From the NCBI GenBank assembly GCA_023375785.1, contig SZWC01007358.1, forward strand, positions 5,535 to 32,012: a DNA stretch of 26,478 nucleotides, written 5' to 3'. Shown in pieces: positions 1-7,709 of this stretch. The notes under the pieces were generated by a model. The model saw only the letters and a program-made list of their open reading frames with translations, was not told where the DNA came from and searched no databases. Position 1 is the stretch's first letter. Each line of letters opens with the position of its first letter. The DNA is from Penium margaritaceum. Taxonomy: Eukaryota > Streptophyta > Zygnematophyceae > Desmidiales > Peniaceae. The position numbers and the translations under genes are program-made.

Positions 1-474
1 GATTCGACGAGATCCTTGGCTGACTAGGCCAAAATCATGGTGCTTGAGGGTCTCCTACCCTAAAGCCATCCCGTCTCACCGCCCATAGTCCCAGGTGACC
101 CCGCTTGAGCCACGTGGCTCCTTCGACCGGTCAGCGTGGCACCGCCACGCTACACTCCCCACTAGGAGTGAGAGCCGCCACGTCATCTCCGGTAATCCTA
201 ACGTGGGATTCGAGCCCAGGAGCTCTGATACCAATGTAACAGCTTCGACGGAATCCTTGGCCGACCAGGCCAAAACCGCGGTACTTGAGGGTCTCCGACC
301 CTTTAGCCATCCCGTCTTGCCACCCACAGTCCCAAGTGACCCCGCTCGAGCCATGTGGCTCCTTCGACCGGTCGGCGTAGCACTGCCACGCCACACTCCC
401 CCCCACTAGGAGTGAGAGCCGCCTCCATATCTTCGGTAATCCCAACGTGGGATTCGAGCCCTGTAGCTCTAATA
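1..474. repeat. Tandem repeat, units A and B (about 241 bp each)
   Basis: Two head-to-tail units start near 1 and 242 and match over their whole length with scattered substitutions. A third, truncated unit lies at 1084-1238. Each full unit carries GAGCCACGTGGCTC or a one-base variant of this palindrome (107-120, 348-361), then a hairpin (AGCGTGGC, 3-nt loop, GCCACGCT at 133-151 in unit A), then an inverted CACTCC/GGAGTG pair. Unit A ends GCTCTGATACCAATGTAAC. Read on the minus strand this is the copia-type primer site TGGTATCAGAGC following ...TGTTACAT. The units could therefore be minus-oriented LTR-plus-primer-site pieces of a small LTR element (TRIM). That identity is inference; the repetition and palindromes are seen directly. 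Confidence 0.8.
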
Positions 475-1071
475 CCCTACTTAACTTGGATTTCATTGAC
501 TAAGCAGTTGCATAGTTTTTTCATTCAGTTTTTTCACACTTTTTAATTTATTTGGGTACATCAATAATTCGTTTTTTGGTTTGGGGCTTGCACCTTGAAT
601 TCATCGTGAAGTCCCGTTCAATATCGCTTTCGTCGAGTCGACGGAGCCCACACTTCCGTTCAAAAACTTAAACTGAAGTGTTGACCTCCATCGTAGGCTC
701 GGCAATGTAGGCTCAGCGCTAGCTTCGACGACCCTACCGCACTAGTGGCTCGTCTGACGCTTGTCTGGGCTACTCCATGCACGCCACAGCTACGCTGTGA
801 ACCTCACCCTCAGCAGTCAGCAGTATTCACCACACGTTGCAGTTTTTGCACGTGTGGGAGCCGAACAGGTGATACGTGTGGTATAAAAATATAGGCAACG
901 AAGACACACTCCATGGAATTCTAAAACAACAAAAAGTGAAGTTCACCCATGATTTCACCAAACAAAGTTCTGAAATTAACTATGCAATTTTTTTGAATTC
1001 AACGAACCACCATTTTCGTCGGATTTCACACACACAAAAAAGGTTAACATCGAAATCCAAGTTAAGTAGGG
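475..1071. mobile_element. 597-bp non-autonomous TA-target DNA transposon (MITE)
   Basis: The first 20 bases, CCCTACTTAACTTGGATTTC (475-494), are the exact reverse complement of the last 20 (1052-1071). A TA dinucleotide flanks each end (473-474, 1072-1073). Removing the element and one TA leaves a sequence matching the empty repeat end at about 221-240 except for one base. No transposase is encoded; the longest open frames are short and unconvincing. CCCTA ends and TA duplication match the two pogo-like elements at 7710 and 20549, so cross-mobilisation is plausible but inferred. GAATTC-containing motifs near both ends recur near the ends of those larger elements. Confidence 0.9.
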
Positions 1072-1238
1072 TACCAATGTAACGGATTCGATGGAATCCT
1101 TAGCCGACTAGGCCAAAACAGTGGTGCTTGAGGGTCCCTGACCCTTAAGCCATCCTTTCTCACCGCCCACAGTCCCAGGTGACCCCGCTCGAGCCACATG
1201 GCTCCTTCGATCGGTCGACGCGGCACTGCCACGCCACA
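1072..1238. repeat. Tandem repeat, unit C (truncated)
   Basis: After the target TA and CCAATGTAAC, the 241-bp unit resumes at about 1084 and runs to the hairpin arm GCCACGCCAC near 1238, where similarity stops and unrelated AT-richer DNA begins. The palindrome here is GAGCCACATGGCTC (1191-1204). It differs from unit A only at the central CpG. Confidence 0.8.
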
Positions 1239-2356
1239 AAAATGCAATTCTATCAAGTTATCCATGTTTCGCACATTAACCACACCATATTCCTTTTTGG
1301 AAATTTTTGCTTCTTCATTAACGCTACATCCACCAAGCATGCAAAAAGCATGCTCTATCCAAATGTACACGCTATGTGGATGCCGCATGCCATCGGGCGA
1401 CACTATGCTGACGTCCTGAGTTATGAGAGAAAATCACAAATACCTTTAAAGAGGGGTTTGTGACTTTTGTAACAAAGGTTTCAACAGTTTTGAGTGGGGG
1501 GGGGGGGGGTGAAACACCCCACGTGTCCAAAGGGAACCTGCTTGGCCCCACAGTAGCGGGGCCTAACAGGAGCCCGTGCAAAAATAAAACCCTAAAGCCG
1601 CAAGTGTCATTTGGGGTAGGGTTTGATGGTGGTTTGCATGGATAGAAATGGGTTTGTTTATCCGGAATTTTATTGATGAAGGCATTTTCGCTCGATCGCG
1701 ATTCTTGCGAGGAGGAGGGGGGGTGGGAGCGTGGCGGGGGGTGACACATCACCCCGCTCGCTTTGCTCGATGGGCGACTTCTATCGCCGATCAGGCATGG
1801 CCATGAAAATGGATATGGTGGTTTTTTCTTCACTTGCTGGATATGGCGAGATCAATACTCAACTTACGGATATATCAAGCTTATGTTGATGCTTGCGCGG
1901 ATACATCAGCCATATTGCCAAATGAATTTATCATCAAATAAAACCACATTCATGAAAAATGATAAGAAATGCCCTTTGAGGTTCTTCTTCACCATGTTGG
2001 TGAATTGTGTATCGTCAAGCACATTCGTTCAATGTTTGGTTGCATTTTTTTAGCCTTTACATCCACACAAGCTGGAATAAATCCAGCATATATTGAGGTG
2101 ATTTAGGAAGAGTTCGCACAAACCATACACAATCTGTAAGAGCACACATGGGTGAACAAAGAAAAGAGTTTGAACGAATGCGGGTGACAGTTTGGCAGTC
2201 CATTTATGAACGAGGTAAAGTCTCATGGCGAACCTTCCATTATGTGGTCCGGATTGCGAGAAATTGTTTAGCCTCTTAAGACATGCTAATCTGAATACTT
2301 TTGCTTGGTTACTGTGTAACTTTATGCACGCTTTGCACGCAACACCTGCCCCTTCC
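1239..2356. other. Intergenic stretch without a recognisable gene
   Basis: I see no coding relic in this 1.1 kb. It holds a small hairpin (AGCATGC, A5 loop, GCATGCT at 1336-1354), a run of 14 G at 1496-1509 and a G-rich patch near 1710-1741. Open frames here are short, lack recognisable motifs and look like chance. Confidence 0.5.
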
Positions 2357-4250
2357 TTTTTTTTTTTTGTTGTTGTTGTTTTCTTCTTTTTTGTGGCAAT
2401 GGATACGCTTTGGAGGTGGTCACCCTTTCACTGGCACCATTACAGTGCTGGCTTACAGCCCTAAAGCTGCGCCCCTTACGGCTTATACCATACCAATGTA
2501 GGTACCCATGAGTTAAGGAACTGCAGGGTTATGTGGGACTTCCTTCCAACAAATGGAGGTCACTCACTAAACTTCCACCACCAAAGGTATCTTTTCCACT
2601 AGTCGTAACCATGTGAAAAGGGGGGAAGGAAGGCTGTTTTGAAGCAGTCGTCTGAGATACCCAGCCCCCCGTGTGGTTCGGTTTGTTGTTCCAAATGTGG
2701 GATAGTTGGGGGTGGAGCACAGCTACTTGCGGGGAGATTTTGATATCAATCTTGCATATGGGTGGCGATGTGGTAAGAGATTTGAGGAACCGGGGCAACT
2801 TCTTTACTTGTTTTGACTTGCGTAGCGCTCTGACGTGCATGTTGATCTGCTTTTCAAAGGCCTTGATGATGTATGTGGCGAGGTAGGCAGTGGGGTTGAT
2901 GAAAGTCTACTTGTCCTCTAATGAGATTTGACAGCGATAACTCCACAGTTCTCTGAAGAAGGTTGCTTGAAGTAGCTGCCAAATTTCAAAACGAAGGTGT
3001 TGTAGCTCAAGAAGGAAGGGGTGGACATGGGTGACTCCACAAATATGTCTGAGGCTAAGGAGTAATTTGTTTCCAATCTGGGCTAGCTTTTCACATTCTT
3101 GAAATGCGTGAGTAATTGTTTCCCTGAAAAGATTGCATAGGGGGCAGATGTTGATGAAAGGTGGTGGAAAGAAATTGATGTGTTTTCTGACTTGTAGACA
3201 TCTGAGAAGGATTTGAAGGATTCTGTCTTTTACTTTGGACGGGAGGAGGCCTGGTTTGATTATTGTTGTTGCGGTTTGGGTGATCACCAAAGTGTCTGAT
3301 TATTGTTGCCATTTTTCTGGGTATTCAACTGGCTTGATGACTTGCTTGAGGAGGGTGCAATATAGCCCCATGAGTTTTGTTTTAATATCCACTATTCTCC
3401 AGGATGGCTGTGAGGTGTTGTTTGCATATCCGAGGAAATTCTTGTCCCTTGAACTGATGCTAGGTGACTTATGTCGTGGATAACTAGTGGAGGCTTGTCA
3501 GTTTTGACAAAGCTAAGATCTTGTTCCACTTTTACCGTTTTGACGGTACACTCGTCCGCGTTGCGTGTTACACGATACAAAAAAACTGGCGCTTTGTAGG
3601 TGTCGCTTGTTAGACTCCAGAATTCGAACTGATCACTGGTTTCATTCTCCATGGATGTGACACAATCAGACCATTCGGGTGGGAGATTGTGCCAGATTCT
3701 GTGCAGGATGTTTAACTCTGTAGGTGTGTAGCCATCGTACCTACCACTATTCCAGGGACATCAGCATAGACGAGGTTGAGAACAGCCCCTAGTAGGCCCA
3801 TAACCAATACAGGGTGCGGATGGTAAAACACTGGAATCGATCGTTGAACGCCGTCAGATAATGCTTTGTGCATTATGTTGTTGGAGGGCCTAGTCCACAA
3901 ATCTAACCCTCTGTTCAGACTTACGGTTTAGGGTTGAAACAAATCCATTGGAAGTCATCTGGTTGAAACAACGATGAATTTAGGCCTTTTCTAGCAAAAG
4001 GAATCATCTTCACAGTTGATCTTAGACGATCTTCTGATCCGACGATAGAGAGTTATCGGAACACCCCCCATGACATAAGGTAAAACATTGAGAATTCCAT
4101 GCAAGTGTACATGAATGAGCAACCAAAATCCAAATCCATATCACGATCGGACTTCCTACTGACTGATTTCCATTCAAGTTCACCTGCTCCACAAGAGATG
4201 TACGTGTTACGATAAACACAGACCGCCAAATCATCCGAGGGCTCACAACA
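2357..4250 (-). mobile_element. LINE-type non-LTR retrotransposon, 3' fragment
   Basis: Read on the minus strand, a broken polypeptide runs from about 3900 to 2529 and resembles the end of plant-type LINE reverse transcriptases: a thumb-like stretch (SIPVFYHP near 3840-3815), then a Cys-rich knuckle, then a basic tail. About 140 bp past the last stop the plus strand has T12 (2357-2368) inside a T-rich tract to 2392. On the element strand this is an A-rich 3' tail, as expected for target-primed retrotransposition. The catalytic fingers/palm with the YxDD motif are not seen, so this is a 5'-truncated or eroded copy. The upper limit near 4250 is approximate. Confidence 0.6.
2529..3900 (-). pseudogene. 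LINE reverse transcriptase C-terminal region, zf-RVT-like, broken
   Basis: The clearest motif is CPLCNLFRETITHAFQEC (3093-3146 on the minus strand), spaced CX2CX8HX4C with the ET-H-F pattern typical of the zinc-binding domain (zf-RVT) at the end of plant LINE ORF2. Upstream pieces in neighbouring frames (3655-3730 IWHNLPPEW, 3712-3900 SIPVFYHP) fit the RT thumb and linker. The knuckle frame continues through a TAA near 3300 and a TAG at 2907-2909 to a stop at 2529; other pieces need frameshifts. It is not functional. I could not identify an endonuclease domain. The family call is from motif pattern, not from a search. Confidence 0.55.
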
Positions 4251-4527
4251 TGATGATTATCTCACACAAAATTTCGTACGACTCCTAGAATCCTCTTGTC
4301 TTCATGTTCTTGAGGTATTTGCGTCTAACGGATTTCCAACGACGATGGCCATCAACTGCTGATGTGGGAGATTTCCACTCGTCAGTTGGTGTCCATCGGT
4401 GACTGAGTTATCAGCTCGGCATCTCCAGGGACGTGCAATACACACCTTGCTAGCATTCGCTCCTCCATAAACCACTGCGAAGAAGTTTTCTTTGGGGCGT
4501 GACGTATATTTCGGTGAAACTGGGGAC
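4251..4527. other. Short unassigned stretch before the copia LTR
   Basis: Nothing recognisable lies between the LINE relic and the left LTR. The five bases before the LTR (GGGAC) do not match the five after the right LTR (TGACC), so no target-site duplication is visible for copia 1. Confidence 0.4.
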
Positions 4528-4972
4528 TGTAGGTAGTTGTGGTTGCTAGGACAAGCAAGCAAGTAAGTGACGGGAGCAACACCATGGATCGGGGGCAAGC
4601 TCAAATAACGCAAGAGTGAAAGAACAACAAGTTTGTTGGTAACGAGTGAGCGAAGTGCTAAGTGCCGGTTGACCGGGCCACCCACGCGAGGCTCTCGACG
4701 TGGGGCTCGGACGCCAGGGATCGAGCCCGGCCCTAGAGCGAGCGAGCTCCAGGCGGTTTCTCACATGTCGGCATAAGCCGAACGTGTGATCCCGAGGGAT
4801 CAACAACCCAGCTCACTAAACTGAAAGCATGCAAACGTGTGAGAATCCACCCACATCATGAATGTATGTGGTGCATGCACTCCTACAAGTGTGCACCCCA
4901 CCCTAGAATGTAGTAGTGTGCAACATCACTACAATTTGGCTCTCCATAAGATTGGTGTCTGTGCTGTGGCCA
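4528..4972 (-). repeat. Left LTR of copia 1 (3' LTR in element orientation)
   Basis: On the plus strand it starts TGTAGGTAG and ends ...GTGGCCA; on the element strand it starts TG and ends CA. It aligns end to end with 15490-15939, differing mainly by transitions plus a few short indels. A conserved core includes GAGCGAGCGAGCTCCAGGCG and GAATGTAGTAGTGTGCAACA. Confidence 0.88.
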
Positions 4973-5208
4973 TCACTTGATAGCTTGATGGCGTTTCCAC
5001 CACTGTGTGCTCCATGTTGTGTCACAGCTTTGCACCAGAGAGCTTTAACCCATGTTAATCACTTGCAGTGATGATGTGTGTGTGCGTAGAGTGAAGAGGT
5101 CACTTGCGCATGTCACAACCATAACCAACACTCCCCCATGACGCACAGACAAGCAGTCCACATACACATAAGACAAGGAGCATGTCGCAAGATGACAAGG
5201 TGCACAGG
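4973..5208 (-). other. 3' untranslated part of copia 1
   Basis: This lies between the RNase H stop at 5209 and the 3' LTR. No coding match is seen. The bases directly beside the LTR are not purine-rich on the element strand, so the polypurine tract is degenerate or the LTR edge is a few bases off. Confidence 0.5.
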
Positions 5209-7460
5209 TTAACCAAGGGCATCACAAGATTGCGACAGGCCAACAGCATGGACAGCCGCTTTGAACATGCCAATGCTGAGAGCTTTGGTAAGAAAGTCTG
5301 CGCGCTGCTGACATGTGTCGACCCAGACAATCTGAACTTCTCCAGCACCAATGTGCTCACATACAAAGTGATGCTCAATATTGATGTGCTTTGTGCAAGA
5401 ATGATGCGTGCCATTGTGCTCGACAATTGCCTTTGTACTTTGGTTGCCACAGCGCAAAGTGATGCAGCGACTTGTAACACGCAGCTATTCAGCAGCTGGA
5501 AAACCACATACTCTCACATGTATCTGCGCCAAGTGCCATGTACTCTGCCTCACTAGAGCTCCAAGCAACACAGCCCTGTTTTCTACTCTTCCAATAGACA
5601 ATAATCCCATCGACAAGAAAGATGTACCTGGTGCGACAACGAGCATCTGTGTCATGCGCCCAGTCACTATTCATGTATTCGTCCACAACCATAGAGGGTT
5701 GAGCGGGGTAACACAGTCCCACACGTGCAATGGACAGCGCTTAGCGGACAACACGCAGTGCCGTGTTTTTGACAAGGCTGTTGGGAGAACTGGACAAGGA
5801 ACTTGACCGAGAAGGCCACGTCCGCCTGACTGGTGGTAGTGAGGTACATGAGGGAGCCGACCACACTGAGGTAGTCGGTGACATCAAAAATCTCCCCCAG
5901 CTGTGCCAAACCGAGTGACTTCAGCACGCGCTGTCCCGCTGGAGCCATCGGTGTGGATGCGTTTGGGACGTCAGTAAGTAGGGAGGCCAAGCGCTCCCCT
6001 AGTGTATGAATGTATGCGGCCTGGTGTACGTGTAGAGTGTGACGTTGGCGGTCACGCTCAAGCTCCATCCCAAGAAACACCCGTGTAGGACCTAGGTCCT
6101 TCATCTTGTATGCAGGCTGTAGCAGGTCCTTCACTGACTGGACAGCTGCGAGACCGAGTGAGGCAATGAGCAGGTCATCAATGTGAACAAGAATGGCCAC
6201 ACATGGCTCTCAAGGGACTATGAGGAAGAGCGCTGGATCAACCGTGCTGTGATGGTAACCTCCCCACTCTAGAGTGGTGGAGATCTCCATTTTCCAAAAA
6301 TGTGACGACTGCTTGAGCCCATAAAGGGCCTTTCGCAGATGCCAAACTTTGTTTGTGCCATTGGTGAACCTCGACGGCTGGACCATGTAAATCTCCTTGT
6401 CGAGCTTCTCATGCAGGAAGGCGTTGTTGACTTCCATCTGCTCCAGTTCCCTGTCGTGCTAGGCAACAAGGCTCAGCAGCGCTCGTGCAGTGGTGTACCT
6501 CCCGACCGGTGCAAAGGTCTCATCAAAGTCAATCCCATGAATCTGAGAGAAACCCTTAGCCATGAGGAGAGCCTTGTACCGGTCAACTCTCCCGTCAGGC
6601 TTCAGCTTATGCCAAAGTACCCACCGTACAGAGACTGCCTTGCAGCTTGTAGGGAGATCCACGAGCTCAAAGACGCCATGCTCCAGGAAGGCTACCAGCT
6701 CCTCCTGCATGGCTTTTCCCATAGGCCTTTTATCAGCTGCCTCACGAGCCTGCCAAACAGTGGTAAGCTCGGGAGGGAGAGGGGGAAGGCCAGAGGCAAC
6801 AAAACATGAATCAACATATCTAGCAACGGAAGACTAAAGAGCACTGTGGAAATCATGGGTTACAAGAGCGCAGCCAACTGCTAAGATGGGATGCAAAATG
6901 CTCATTGACAGGCCAAGTGCATCAAAGCCAGTTGGATGAGCTGAGGTATTAGTAGTGGAGGACGACGCGCTAGAGCGCGTGACCTGCTGCGAGGGCTGAG
7001 AGGCTTTGGACGAGCCAACTGAGACAGACTTAGTAGGTGTCACAGGGGGGCGTGAGCACCCACGAGATGACTGAGAGGATTGAGAGGATTGAAGAGCACG
7101 CAGTCTCCCCCCACATGTGTAGGACTCTGGACCAAGAGGAGGGACCTCAGATGCTTCACCTCCAGTGGCGTCAACCACCGGATGTGACTGTTGTGCCAAC
7201 TGAGGGGATGAGTTGGGAGTGGAATGCACGGGGGACTGCGTGTGAGTGGGTGCCAAGTCGGAGAACTGAGGACTGCCAGAGGATGGCTGGGATGACACAA
7301 AATCTGAGGAGGGCAGTGAGGCATCCGACTCAGACAGGGTATGGGAGGACAAGGACTCTGCGGAGGAGGAGTCCTCGTCCTCACTGTCCATGTTGGGGAC
7401 AGTAGGAGATGCTATGTGAGCAAGAGAAGATGATGCGTGGAGATTGGAGGTTGGAACAGA
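5209..7460 (-). pseudogene. copia 1 pol: linker, reverse transcriptase and RNase H, broken
   Basis: Minus-strand pol 3' half. An acidic, Ser/Pro-rich linker (7391 to about 6900) leads to the RT. RT motifs in order: ELVDLPTS, WVLWHKLKPDGRVDRYKALL, GIDFDETFAPV, NNAFLHEKLDKEIYMV, LRKALYGLKQSSHFW, then HIDDLL at 6172-6192 (catalytic YVDD box with Tyr to His but both Asp kept), YKMKDLGP and FLGMELERD. RNase H pieces include SSSEAEYMAL, the Asn-Gln-Ser box and TKHINIEHHFV. From 7391 to 5667 the frame is single, with in-frame TAG at 6834-6836, TAG at 6459-6461 and TGA at 6210-6212. Frameshifts occur near 5720 and 5480. It makes no functional enzyme today. Confidence 0.85.
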
Positions 7461-7709
7461 CCCCCCCCCCCCAAGCCGACAAAGTTAGGAGAGAGAGGAG
7501 GGAGGAGGGACATGGGATAGGTAACGGGAAAGACATCCTCGAAGAACAGGGGGTGACGAGACTCAATGACGCGAGAGCAATCAAAGTCCCAGAAGCACCA
7601 AGCCTTGGACATAGTCGAGGCGAGTGCAAGGGCCCAGCTTGTTGTCGCGAAAGTCCTCGGGCAACCAGACAACAACAACGCAACCCCACACGTGGGCAAG
7701 ACGGAGGTA
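7461..7709 (-). pseudogene. copia 1 integrase, C-terminal part (left of nested transposon)
   Basis: Directly left of transposon P1 the minus strand continues copia integrase: a VWGC segment, WLPEDFRDNK, then KAWCFWDFDCSRVIESRHPL and FFEDVFP, the usual end of the copia integrase module. A run of 12 C (7461-7472; G on the coding strand) follows. The integrase frame and the downstream linker/RT frame differ by one base across this run, so one additional base would join them. The other half of the gene is at 10482 and beyond. Confidence 0.75.

Noticed and set aside
205..240. tRNA gene or tRNA-derived SINE at the repeat end (GGGATTCGAGCCC resembles a T arm)
   Set aside because: No full cloverleaf, D arm or anticodon arm can be formed, and box A and box B like words are in the wrong order and spacing. 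The GCTCTGATACCA end is better explained as a copia primer-site complement.
1496..1741. G-rich patch (G14 and GGAGGAGGGGGGGTGGG) as a promoter or quadruplex control element
   Set aside because: No gene follows it, and similar homopolymers occur in coding relics here, so a regulatory role has no support.
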